The notes under the pieces: model-generated
Seen by the model: only the letters and a program-made list of their open reading frames with translations
Databases searched by the model: none
Told to the model about the DNA's origin: nothing
Shown: positions 35,041-42,753 of the stretch, piece after piece
Position numbering within the stretch: the stretch's first letter is position 1
Layout of the letters: each line of letters starts with the position of its first letter
Assembly (NCBI RefSeq): GCF_004764705.1
Contig: NZ_SHLX01000011.1
Coordinates: forward strand, 62,001 to 126,000
Origin: Paenibacillus cymbidii
Lineage (GTDB): Bacteria; Bacillota; Bacilli; Paenibacillales; NBRC-103111
Reading direction: 5' to 3'
DNA length: 64,000 nt
Made by a program: the position numbers and the translations under genes

Positions 35041-35144
35041 AGCGGGCATTCCGGCAATCATTTGCTTGTACGGTCGTTACGCCCTAGCAAACGGATGGCA
35101 ACGAGCATTTACTAGAACAGAAGATTGAGAGGGGGTGACAACAT

Positions 35145-35507
35145 ATGGCAGTATTCGTATATAAGACAGGTTCAATCCGTGTCGGCGCGCTAACGTCCAA
35201 TATTGCAATCGAGGTCAATACGAACAATGACGATTTGGGCACCAACAGCCAGAACATTCTGATCTGGAATACGCCGAACAACGCGACTAAAACGTTGCTT
35301 ACTTCCGGAGCCCAAGCGGTGGCGCCGAACAACGCCGTACTGGCGAACTTCAGCATTTCCGCAATTACGGCCTTCGAGGTGGAGGTGCGTTATTCCAACC
35401 CGAATATGGTTCCTCGCGTCGTCGTGACCGGCGATGTAACCGGCAGTCCGCTAACGTTCGCACCCGGCACGCTGTTCCATGCGAGCAGCGAAACGCAGAA
35501 CCCGTAA
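35145..35507 (+). CDS. Small beta-rich structural protein, unknown family
   Basis: A 120-residue protein starting at ATG 35145 (GAGGGGGTGA upstream). It has no charged clusters and no Cys; it is rich in Asn, Thr, Val and Ala in strand-like runs (SNIAIEVNTNND, ILIWNTPNNATKT, FEVEVRYSNPN, PRVVVTGDVTGSP), a composition seen in small jelly-roll subunits of spore appendages and capsids. There is no signal peptide. It lies alone between the transferase operon and a strong terminator. A structural spore-surface role is plausible by context; I do not recognise the family. Confidence 0.7.
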   Translation: MAVFVYKTGSIRVGALTSNIAIEVNTNNDDLGTNSQNILIWNTPNNATKTLLTSGAQAVAPNNAVLANFSISAITAFEVEVRYSNPNMVPRVVVTGDVTGSPLTFAPGTLFHASSETQNP

Positions 35508-35528
35508 TCGTGGCATTCGCGCATTCGG

Positions 35529-35557
35529 AAGACCGCTCGCGCAGCGGTCTTTTTTCT
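35529..35557 (+). terminator. Rho-independent terminator
   Basis: AAGACCGCT / AGCGGTCTT stem with a 5-nt loop and a T6 run, 22 bp after the stop of the 120-residue protein gene. It ends the spore-glycan block. Confidence 0.9.
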
Positions 35558-35617
35558 TTCGAGCCTGTCTTCACGAATTTATTGCGCGCAAGTAGGCCTC
35601 GGTCCCGGTCTGCCTGT

Positions 35618-35646
35618 ACCCGAACCGGCGGCGCGCTCATATGGTA
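35618..35646 (+). promoter_or_regulatory. Possible sigma-K-like promoter before the Maf operon
   Basis: CATATGGTA (35638-35646) fits the -10 pattern CATANNNTA. The nearest upstream AC at 35618 gives an 18-bp spacer, one longer than usual. It lies 33 bp before the ATG of the first gene. Weak on its own; see the related motifs at 19127 and 42713. Confidence 0.3.
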
Positions 35647-35678
35647 AACCAAATGCAAAGACGCGAGGGGGAACGAGG

Positions 35679-36014
35679 ATGGGCGGCGAACAGCGGGAAC
35701 GGGTACTGGCCATGATCGAGCGCGTCAGACAGACGGCGTTGGCGCTTCCGGATCAATTGTGGTTGCCCGAGCAGCTTCGGCAAATGCAGGAGGTGCTCGA
35801 TACTTGGCGGCTGACGATGAACGATTATGCGGAGCGAACGAGTGAAAATTTGTGGTGGTACCGGGTGGCCGGCTGGAAATCGTTCGTGCCGGAGCAAACG
35901 GATATGGGGAGCGCCGGGAATGCAGCGGGCGGGAAGACTGGAAACGCCGGGAACGATAAAAACGCGGCGGCGGCAAAGGAGTCGGAAGACGATGACAGCG
36001 GAAACGGCGCTTGA
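35679..36014 (+). CDS. Small helical protein upstream of maf, unknown
   Basis: A 111-residue protein. Residues 1-~70 are predicted helical and amphipathic (ERVLAMIERVRQTALAL, LRQMQEVLDTWRLTMNDY), followed by a WWYRVAGWK turn; the last ~35 residues are a disordered Gly/Ala/Asn/acidic tail. ATG 35679 follows GAGGGGGAACGAGG. The gene overlaps the next by 23 bp. I do not recognise the family. Position as first gene of an operon with a Maf transferase suggests an accessory or acceptor-side role. Confidence 0.6.
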   Translation: MGGEQRERVLAMIERVRQTALALPDQLWLPEQLRQMQEVLDTWRLTMNDYAERTSENLWWYRVAGWKSFVPEQTDMGSAGNAAGGKTGNAGNDKNAAAAKESEDDDSGNGA

Positions 36015-36300
36015 TTGGCAGATGCTTGCGCTCGATATGGCCGCTTGTGCGGAACGCTGGAGGGCCGACGACGACTGGAGCGGGTACGAGCTGCTGCTGC
36101 AGGCGCTGGAACGTCTGGCGCATGTGGCCGCTCTGCCGCAGCGGCGAGCGGACAGCTTCTGGGAGGAATTGGCCGGTTTGCTCTTCATGCTGGAGGGACG
36201 CATACGCGACGGCGACATCGTGGGAATCGCCGACACGCTCGAATTCGACTGGCTGCCGTTCGCAAACCGAATGAAGGAGGGGGAGCCTCATGCCGAATGA
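35992..36300 (+). CDS. Small four-helix-like protein upstream of maf, unknown
   Basis: A 102-residue acidic, Leu/Ala-rich helical protein: WQMLALDMAACAERW, YELLLQALERLAHVAAL, FWEELAGLLFMLEGRI and TLEFDWLPFANRM. Size and helix pattern are reminiscent of FliS/FliT-type chaperones, but I see no diagnostic motif. I chose ATG 35992 because GGAGTCGG lies upstream and because the frame farther 5' is only the shadow of the preceding gene. It overlaps the Maf gene by 11 bp, so co-translation is likely and a complex with the transferase is a fair guess. Confidence 0.65.
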   Translation: MTAETALDWQMLALDMAACAERWRADDDWSGYELLLQALERLAHVAALPQRRADSFWEELAGLLFMLEGRIRDGDIVGIADTLEFDWLPFANRMKEGEPHAE

Positions 36301-38260
36301 ACCTGCGGCAGGCGTTGCCGCAAACGAACGGGAGCGGTTCCGCCGCCAGCTGTCGTTTCTCGGCAGCGAGCTGCAGCGCAGGCTGCTGCAGTATGAACGG
36401 GAGGATGCCGGAGCGGCGGCTGCCGCCTATGAAATCGGCCACACCGAAGACGGGCTGCCGACCTGCACTGGCATCGAGCCGGGGACCGGGCGCCGCCGCC
36501 GCATTGCCGGGGCCGATCCGCGGCGTCAGGCGGCTCTCTGGTGCGATCAGCTCCCGCTCGGCGGCATCACGTCGCTGTTCGTGTACGGATGCGGCTTCGG
36601 CTATCCGCTGCTGGAAATTGCCCGCCGCAAAGCGCCGGAGACGATTGTGCTCGTGTTCGAGCGGGACATTCGGCTGTTCGCGGCGATGCTGCGCCACATC
36701 GACCTGGAGCCGTTGTTTCGTACCGGCAAATTCGCCTTTTATGTCGGCCGTTTCGAGGAGTTCGAAGCGGAGCTGCAACAGACGATCGGCAGCGAAACCT
36801 TTTTTGCGCTGACGGCGCCGACGCTTGCGCTATCCGGCGAAACCCGCTGCCGCAAAGACGAATATATGCAGCTGCACCGCCAATTGCTGGAGCGGTTTGC
36901 CCTGCATGTGCGCAATATCGGCAACGACCATGCCGATACGCTTCAGGGGTTCCGCCATACGGTCCGCAACGCGGAACACGTGCTGAACAACCCCGGACTT
37001 GCGTCGGTGAAGGACCGGTATGCGGGGACACCCGCTTTTATCATCGCGGGCGGCCCGTCGCTGGACGGCAACATCCGCGAGCTGAAGCGGGCGCAAGGCA
37101 AGGCGCTCATTCTCAGCACCGATTCGGCCATCATCCCGCTGCTGCATCACGGCATCGTGCCGGATGCCATCTGCGTGCTGGAGCGCACGCCGGGGACGTA
37201 TCGCTGGCATTTTGCCGGAAAGGCGTATCCGGACAGCATGGTGCTGATCGCGTCGACGGTAGCCGATCCGCGCGTATATGACGCGTTCGCGGGCAAGAAG
37301 CTGCCGGTGTTCCGCAGCTCGGACACGACAGGTTCGTTCGTCAACCGGATGGTTGGGGACGGCAGTTCGTTGTTCGGAGGCAAAAGCGTGGCACACTTCG
37401 CATTCGAGGCGGCGGCGTATATGGGCGCCGATCCGATCGTGCTGGTCGGGCAAGATTTGGCTTACGGCGCAGGCGGACTGACGCACAGCAAGCAGTCGAT
37501 TTATGCGGCGGAGCGGCTCAAGCCGTACGTGGAGGACAAAATCAAATCGCAGTCGACGCGTTATGTCCCGTCCAATGCAGGCGGGCTCATCGCCACGAAT
37601 GAGACATGGTACGCTTTCAAGCTGCTGTTCGAGCAGATGATCGCCGCCCTTTCCGGACGATTGGTCATCAACGCGACTGAAGGCGGTGCGGCGATCGCCG
37701 GCACGGCCGTCGCCCGATTGAGCGACGTGATCGACAGCTGCTGCGTCAAGTCGCTGCCGATCCGGCTGCACGAGCATTTGCAGGCCTGTATGTCCGCTGT
37801 CGATGCGGCGGAGACGGGGCGGAAGCGGCAGCGCCTGATCGCGGAATTGAAGCGTTACGCGGACATCTATCGCGAGCTGCGCCAAACCGCGCAGGAGCGG
37901 ATGGACGCCTGCGAAGCGATGGTAGTCGCGCTTGAGACGTGCGAGGCGTTTGACGAAGCGCTGCGCGGCGAGTCCGGGAAATTGCAGCGGCGCAATGTGG
38001 CGGAGCTGCTGTATACGTTTCTGAATGCGCGGCTCCAGACGGTGTTCTTCCAGCAAGCGGTGCTGGCCGGCTTTCACCGGATGAACGAGCTCGGGCTTGG
38101 CCGCTCGCAGCAGCACGCGATTCGGCTGTTCCGGCTGCAGTTTGCCTTGTTCGAGCAGCTTGCGGTCGTTTGCGACAGTTTGACGTGCAATTATTTGGCG
38201 GCCGCCCGGGATTGCGAAGCATTCGCAGCAGCGGACAGTGCGGCGACGGGGGAGGGATGA
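36290..38260 (+). CDS. maf: Maf-type (DUF115) nonulosonic acid glycosyltransferase
   Basis: A 656-residue protein of the motility-accessory-factor family. The central DUF115 domain (~residues 240-430) has FIIAGGPSLDGNIRELK, ILSTDSAIIPLLHHGIVPD, FRSSDTTGSF and the substrate-side PIVLVGQDLAY. The flanking N-terminal FVYGCGFGYPLLEIARR region and helical C-terminus match Maf architecture. Maf proteins move CMP-activated pseudaminic, legionaminic or sialic acid onto Ser/Thr of flagellin. ATG 36290 follows AAGGAGGGGG. The downstream neuB, neuC and neuA can supply the donor. No flagellin gene is in the window, so the acceptor could be flagellin elsewhere or another surface protein. Confidence 0.85.
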   Translation: MPNEPAAGVAANERERFRRQLSFLGSELQRRLLQYEREDAGAAAAAYEIGHTEDGLPTCTGIEPGTGRRRRIAGADPRRQAALWCDQLPLGGITSLFVYGCGFGYPLLEIARRKAPETIVLVFERDIRLFAAMLRHIDLEPLFRTGKFAFYVGRFEEFEAELQQTIGSETFFALTAPTLALSGETRCRKDEYMQLHRQLLERFALHVRNIGNDHADTLQGFRHTVRNAEHVLNNPGLASVKDRYAGTPAFIIAGGPSLDGNIRELKRAQGKALILSTDSAIIPLLHHGIVPDAICVLERTPGTYRWHFAGKAYPDSMVLIASTVADPRVYDAFAGKKLPVFRSSDTTGSFVNRMVGDGSSLFGGKSVAHFAFEAAAYMGADPIVLVGQDLAYGAGGLTHSKQSIYAAERLKPYVEDKIKSQSTRYVPSNAGGLIATNETWYAFKLLFEQMIAALSGRLVINATEGGAAIAGTAVARLSDVIDSCCVKSLPIRLHEHLQACMSAVDAAETGRKRQRLIAELKRYADIYRELRQTAQERMDACEAMVVALETCEAFDEALRGESGKLQRRNVAELLYTFLNARLQTVFFQQAVLAGFHRMNELGLGRSQQHAIRLFRLQFALFEQLAVVCDSLTCNYLAAARDCEAFAAADSAATGEG

Positions 38261-38264
38261 GCGG

Positions 38265-39326
38265 ATGGACGGGCTGCATTCGTTGATTCGGCGCAAAAGC
38301 TGTTTGCTCGTCGCCGAAGTGGCGCAGGCGCACGACGGCAGCCTCGGCACCGCCCATGCGTTCATCGATGCGATCGCCGACGCGGGAGCCGACGCCGTCA
38401 AGTTCCAGACGCATATTGCGGAGGAGGAGAGTACGCCGGATGAGCCGTGGCGGGTGGCGTTCAGCCGGCAGGACAAGACGCGGTTCGAATACTGGAAACG
38501 AATGGAATTTTCCGAAAGTCAATGGGCGGGACTGGCCGATCATGCCCGCGAGCGCGGGTTGTTGTTTTTCAGCTCGCCGTTTTCGGTTGCCGCTGTCGAG
38601 CTGCTCGAACGGCTGGAGGTGCCTTGCTGGAAAATTGCCTCCGGCGAAGTGGCCAACGCGCCGCTGATCGACCGGATCGCCGCCACCGGCAAGCCGGCGC
38701 TGCTGTCCGCTGGCCTGTGCACGCTGGAGGAGCTGGACGACTGCACAGGCCGCTTGCGCCGCGCCGGCAGCGAATGGCTGGTGCTGCAATGCACGACCAG
38801 CTACCCGTGTCCGCCGGAGCGGATCGGCCTGAATTTGCTGTCGTTTTATCGCGACCGCTACGGTTGTCCTGTTGGTCTGTCCGATCATTCCGGCACGATC
38901 TTTCCCGGCATTGCGGCGGCCATGCTGGGGGCGGCGATGGTAGAGGTGCATGTAACGATGTCGCCGCGCGCGTTCGGGCCTGACGTTTCGTCATCGCTGA
39001 CGTTCGAGCAGCTTGGCGAGCTGAAGCAAGGCATCGACTTCGTCCGGAGGATGGCGGCCAGCCCGCTCGACAAGGAGCGGGAGGCGCAGCTTGCCGCGCC
39101 GCTGCGGGAGCTGTTCGGGCGCAGCCTTGTCGCGCGCCGCGCGCTTGCCGCGGGCACCGTGCTGGACGCCGGCATGATCGCGGCGAAGAAGCCGGGCGGC
39201 GGCATGCCGGCGCGGCAGCTGGAGCGGCTCGTCGGCATGGAGCTGCTGCGGCCGCTGGCGGCGAACGAACGCTTCTCGCCGCGCGATGTGGCGCCGCGGC
39301 CCGCCGCGGAGGGGGAGCCGCGATGA
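38265..39326 (+). CDS. neuB: Nonulosonic (sialic-type) acid synthase
   Basis: A 353-residue NeuB-family enzyme that condenses phosphoenolpyruvate with ManNAc or a dideoxy analogue. The barrel has LVAEVAQAHDGSLG, DAVKFQTHIAEEES, KIASGEVANAPLI, QCTTSYPCPPERIGLN and VGLSDHSGT with metal and PEP ligands; an antifreeze-like SAF domain closes the protein (ARRALAAGTVLDAGMI, KKPGGGMPA). I chose ATG 38265 because GGAGGG lies 8 nt upstream. Its stop overlaps the start of neuC by 4 bp. The sugar made (Neu5Ac, legionaminic or related) cannot be fixed from this protein alone. Confidence 0.92.
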   Translation: MDGLHSLIRRKSCLLVAEVAQAHDGSLGTAHAFIDAIADAGADAVKFQTHIAEEESTPDEPWRVAFSRQDKTRFEYWKRMEFSESQWAGLADHARERGLLFFSSPFSVAAVELLERLEVPCWKIASGEVANAPLIDRIAATGKPALLSAGLCTLEELDDCTGRLRRAGSEWLVLQCTTSYPCPPERIGLNLLSFYRDRYGCPVGLSDHSGTIFPGIAAAMLGAAMVEVHVTMSPRAFGPDVSSSLTFEQLGELKQGIDFVRRMAASPLDKEREAQLAAPLRELFGRSLVARRALAAGTVLDAGMIAAKKPGGGMPARQLERLVGMELLRPLAANERFSPRDVAPRPAAEGEPR

Positions 39327-40591
39327 GCGCTAGCGACTTCGTCGAACCGCCGCCCGGGCCTGCGGCTTCGCCGCGCCGCGTCGCCGTTGTGCTTGTCGAC
39401 CGCGCCAATTATGGCCGGCTGCGGCCGGTCATGGCCGAGCTGCGCCGGCGGCCGGAGCTGCGGCTGCAGGTCGTTTGCGCGGGCACGATGCTGCTCGAGC
39501 GATTCGGCCGCGCCGCGCGGATCGTCCGGGCCGACGGCTTCGGGATCGACGAGGAGGTGTATCTGGAGCTCGAAGGTTCGCTTCCCGCGACGATGACGCT
39601 ATCGATCGGCCTCGGCGTCATCGCGTTCGCCGCGGCGTTCCGCCGGCTGGCTTCCGACTTCGTGCTTGTCGTCGGCGACCGGTACGAGGCGCTGGCGGCG
39701 GCTATCGCCGCGGTTTACCAGAACATTTGCCTGATTCACGTGCAAGGCGGCGAAGTGACCGGCTCGATCGACGAGTCGACCCGCCATGCGATCACGAAGC
39801 TGGCGCATTATCATTTTCCCGCGACGGAGCGGGCCGGCCATAATTTGGCGCGGATGGGCGAACGGGCGGACACGATATTCGCCTACGGCTGCCCGAGCGC
39901 GGATGTGGCCCGGGAAGCTTGCGCCGCGCCGTTTCCGGCTGCGGCGCTGGACCGCTCGGGCGTCGGCGCGGCGATCGACTGGGCGCAGCCGTATTTGCTG
40001 CTCGTGTTCCATCCGGTGACGACGCAGCATGCGCAAGCCGAGTCGCAGATGGAGCAGCTGCTTGCCGCCGCGGAGCAGAGCGGGTTGCAGCTTGTGCTGC
40101 TGTGGCCGAACATCGACGCCGGCGGAGACCGGGTATCGGCGGTCATCCGCCGCTTCCGCGAAGCTCGGCCGGATGCGCCGCTGCGCGCGTACAAAAACGT
40201 CGAGCCGGGCGTTTATTTGCCGCTGCTCGCCCGCGCCGCCTGCGCCGTCGGCAATTCCTCGAGCTTCGTGCGCGAGGCGTCCTTCGTCGGCACGCCGGTC
40301 GTACTCGTCGGCTCGCGGCAGGACGGGCGCGAGCGATGCGGCTCGGTGCGCCGCGTCGAGCCGGCGCAAGCCGACATCGCGGCCGCGGTCGCGGCGCAGC
40401 TGGCCGGCGGACGGCACGAACCGTGCCGGCTGTATGGCGTGCCCGGCGTGTCCGCGCGCATCGCCGGGATGATTGCGGGGCTGGCGCCGTACAGCCAGAA
40501 GCGGCTTGCTTATGCCGCTGGAGAACAGGCGAGCAGCGGCGGGGACAATGTTGTCAGGTTAAGCGATGGTAGCTGTCCCGGTCTACTGTAA
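39323..40591 (+). CDS. neuC: Hydrolysing UDP-sugar 2-epimerase (NeuC/LegG type)
   Basis: A 422-residue GT-B-like epimerase that releases ManNAc (or the 2,4-diacetamido analogue) from the UDP-sugar. Motifs: LVVGDRYEALAAAIAA, IHVQGGEVTGSIDESTRHAI, YHFPATERAGHNLARMGE, HPVTTQ and VGNSSSFVREASFVGTPVVLVG. It is ~40 residues longer than usual through an N-terminal Pro/Ala stretch and a low-complexity tail. ATG 39323 overlaps the neuB stop. Its own stop codon lies inside the first unit of the 50-bp hairpin array, so the C-terminal tail may have been altered by repeat insertion. No LegB/LegC/LegH homologues are present, which slightly favours a sialic-acid route. Confidence 0.88.
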   Translation: MSASDFVEPPPGPAASPRRVAVVLVDRANYGRLRPVMAELRRRPELRLQVVCAGTMLLERFGRAARIVRADGFGIDEEVYLELEGSLPATMTLSIGLGVIAFAAAFRRLASDFVLVVGDRYEALAAAIAAVYQNICLIHVQGGEVTGSIDESTRHAITKLAHYHFPATERAGHNLARMGERADTIFAYGCPSADVAREACAAPFPAAALDRSGVGAAIDWAQPYLLLVFHPVTTQHAQAESQMEQLLAAAEQSGLQLVLLWPNIDAGGDRVSAVIRRFREARPDAPLRAYKNVEPGVYLPLLARAACAVGNSSSFVREASFVGTPVVLVGSRQDGRERCGSVRRVEPAQADIAAAVAAQLAGGRHEPCRLYGVPGVSARIAGMIAGLAPYSQKRLAYAAGEQASSGGDNVVRLSDGSCPGLL

Positions 40592-40962
40592 GGCTGAAAT
40601 CAGCCTTATTTCAACCGCCGCTCGCCGAAACGCCGCTGTAAGGCTGAAATCAGCCTTATTTCATCCGCCGCTTGCCGAAACGTCGCTGTAAGGCTGAAAT
40701 CAGCCTTATTTCATCCGCCGCTCGTCGAAACGTCGCTGTAAGGCTGAAATCAGCCTTATTTCATCCGCCGCTCGTCGAAACGTCGCTGTAAGGCTGAAAT
40801 CAGCCTTATTTCAACCGCCGCTTGCCGGAACGTCGCTGTAAGGCTGAGATCAGCCTTATTTCATCCGCCGCTCGCCGAAACGTCGCTGTAAGGCTGAAAT
40901 CAGCCTTATTTCATCCGCCGCTCGTCGAAACGTCGCTGCAAGGCTGAAATCAGCCTTATTTC
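40586..40962. repeat. Eight-copy 50-bp hairpin array
   Basis: Units start at 40586, 40636, 40686, 40736, 40786, 40836, 40886 and 40936, exactly 50 bp apart. Each has a hairpin AAGGCTGA-AA-TCAGCCTT followed by ATTTC and a CCGCCGCTCGTCGAAACGTCG-like spacer with few substitutions. It lies between neuC and neuA inside the operon. Because whole units repeat and no spacer varies, it is not a CRISPR. It could attenuate transcription or protect an mRNA end; its copy number may vary between strains. Confidence 0.95.
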
Positions 40963-41030
40963 GCTAACATTCCAAGCAATGCAGACTTTTTACTTAAATT
41001 TATAAAATCAGTAAAAAGGAGGGTTACCCG

Positions 41031-41732
41031 ATGGGCAATGATCGCATACTGGCCGTCATTCCGGCGCGCGGCGGGTCGAAAGGCATTCCGCGCAAGAACA
41101 TCGCCGACGTCTGCGGCAAACCGCTGATCGCTTACACGATCGAACCGGCGCTTGCGGCGCATGCCGCCGGCTTGCTGAAGGAAGTCGTCGTGTCGACCGA
41201 CGACGCGGAAATCGCCGCCGTCGCCCGCTGCTTCGGCGCGGCGGTGCCGTTTCTGCGCCCGGCCGGGCTGGCCGGCGACAAAGCCAGGTCGGCGGGCGTG
41301 CTGCTGCATGCGCTCGACTGGTTCGCCTGCGGCGGCGGCGACCGTTTCGACGCCGTGCTGCTGCTGCAGCCGACTTGTCCGCTGCGCACGCTCGCGGACA
41401 TCGAAGCGGCGCTGCAGTTGTGGCCGGCCGGGCGGCCAGGAGCGGAATCGCTCATCTCCGTTTACCGCGAAGACTACGCGACGGAGCTGGTCATGTACCG
41501 CCGCGACGGCACGCCGCTGCATCCCGCGCACAACCGCGGCGTGCGGCGGCAGGAGCAGCAGCCGGTTTACGTTCGCAATGGCGCGCTGTATGTGACGGCG
41601 GCGCACTATTTGCGCAGGACCGGCTGGATCGTGTCGGACCGGCCGCTGCTGCATGAGATGCCCAAGCGTCGCTCGCTCAACATCGACACGGAGGAGGACT
41701 TGGCATTCGCACGACAACTGCTTTGCGAATAG
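41031..41732 (+). CDS. neuA: CMP-nonulosonic acid cytidylyltransferase
   Basis: A 233-residue NeuA-family enzyme that couples CTP to the nonulosonic acid. Motifs: VIPARGGSKGIPRKNI for CTP binding, VVSTDDAEIAAVA, LLLQPTCPLRT and the closing SLNIDTEEDLAFA. ATG 41031 follows AAAAGGAGGG. It is 68 bp after the hairpin array, so its expression may be partly uncoupled from neuC, perhaps with its own weak promoter in the AT-rich 40972-41015 stretch. The product is the donor for the Maf transferase upstream. Confidence 0.9.
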   Translation: MGNDRILAVIPARGGSKGIPRKNIADVCGKPLIAYTIEPALAAHAAGLLKEVVVSTDDAEIAAVARCFGAAVPFLRPAGLAGDKARSAGVLLHALDWFACGGGDRFDAVLLLQPTCPLRTLADIEAALQLWPAGRPGAESLISVYREDYATELVMYRRDGTPLHPAHNRGVRRQEQQPVYVRNGALYVTAAHYLRRTGWIVSDRPLLHEMPKRRSLNIDTEEDLAFARQLLCE

Positions 41733-42655
41733 GCATCGTCGAACCGGACGGCTTCGACCCGCAGACGCGGGCGCTGCTCGAAACGCTCGGACCGGTCGCC
41801 TGCTACGACGGCGGCGACTGGCACGCTTTTGCCGCGGACCGGGAAGCGTTGTTCGTCCGGCTGCGGCGCCGGATCGACCGTTCGTTCCTGGCACCGGCGC
41901 GGCAGCTGCGCTACCTCGTGTCGCCGACAACCGGGCATACGCACATCGACGAAGCGGAGTTGGCCGCTCGCGGCGTCCGGCTGCTGTCGCTTCGCGGCGA
42001 ACGATCGTTTCTGGCCGGCGTGAGGGCGACGCCGGAGCATATCGTCGGGTTGACGCTGGCGCTGCTTCGCCGGTACAAGGACGCATTCCTGCACGCGGGC
42101 AACCCGGTCTGGGACCGGGACCGCTACCGCGGGCAGGAGCTGTGCGGCAGCCTCGTCGGCTTGATCGGGTTCGGCCGAATCGGCTCGCGGCTCGCGGCCT
42201 ATTTGGCCGCTTTTGGCGCGGAGACGGCGTTTTACGATCCCGACTCTGCGGTGCAAGCATGTTGCGGCGCGCAGCGGGTCGATTCGCTGAGCGAATTGAT
42301 CGCTTCCGCCGCAATTGTGATCGTCTGTGCATCGTACCGCGCCGGGGATGCGCCGCCGATCGGAGCCGATCTTCTTGCCGCCATGGCTGGCAAGTATTTG
42401 ATTAACGCAGCGCGCGGCGAACTGATCGACGAAGAGGCGCTGATCGGGCTGCTGGAAAAGGGGCATTTTGCCGGAGTAGCGCTCGATGTGATTGCGGACG
42501 AAACCGGGCCGGACAACCGGCTGGCCCGGCTGCTTTCTCTGACGGCGACGACGAACCTGATCGTGACGCCGCATATCGGCGGCGCTACCGTGCAGTCGAT
42601 GGCCGCTACCGAACGGTTCCTTGCCGCCAAATTGGCGGAAGCCTGGCGAGCCTGA
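41723..42655 (+). CDS. D-isomer-specific 2-hydroxyacid dehydrogenase
   Basis: A 310-residue NAD(P)-dependent enzyme. The Rossmann motif LIGFGRIGSRLA is at ~147-158, and the catalytic triad is intact: Arg231 in NAARGELID, Glu260 in DVIADE and His284 in TPHIGG. TTG 41723 overlaps the neuA end by 10 bp. Relatives oxidise or reduce 2-hydroxy/2-oxo acids such as phosphoglycerate, lactate or erythronate phosphate. Its tight coupling to neuA suggests a step on a 2-oxo-acid sugar (nonulosonic acids are 2-oxo acids) or supply of pyruvate-type substrate; this is inference. Confidence 0.85.
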   Translation: MRIGIVEPDGFDPQTRALLETLGPVACYDGGDWHAFAADREALFVRLRRRIDRSFLAPARQLRYLVSPTTGHTHIDEAELAARGVRLLSLRGERSFLAGVRATPEHIVGLTLALLRRYKDAFLHAGNPVWDRDRYRGQELCGSLVGLIGFGRIGSRLAAYLAAFGAETAFYDPDSAVQACCGAQRVDSLSELIASAAIVIVCASYRAGDAPPIGADLLAAMAGKYLINAARGELIDEEALIGLLEKGHFAGVALDVIADETGPDNRLARLLSLTATTNLIVTPHIGGATVQSMAATERFLAAKLAEAWRA

Positions 42656-42712
42656 CGGGCTCGGCCGCCGCGGCGCGGGCGGAAATTGTGTTGGCGGTCC
42701 GGCTGTTTGCTG

Positions 42713-42721
42713 CATATCGTA
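42713..42721 (+). promoter_or_regulatory. Sigma-K-like -10 motif before the small helical proteins
   Basis: CATATCGTA fits CATANNNTA and lies 33 bp before the GTG start at 42754. There is no AC at 16-17 bp upstream, so the call is weak alone. The first five bases equal those of the motifs at 19127 and 35638. Confidence 0.25.
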
Positions 42722-42753
42722 TCGTATACGTTCTATGCCGGGGAGGGATAACC

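Noticed and set aside
40586..40962. CRISPR array
   Set aside because: The whole 50-bp unit repeats with no variable spacers, and no cas genes are present.
40956..42332. 458-codon minus-strand frame opposite neuA
   Set aside because: Its content is Arg/Pro/Ala-rich antisense translation; neuA and the dehydrogenase on the plus strand have full sets of family motifs.
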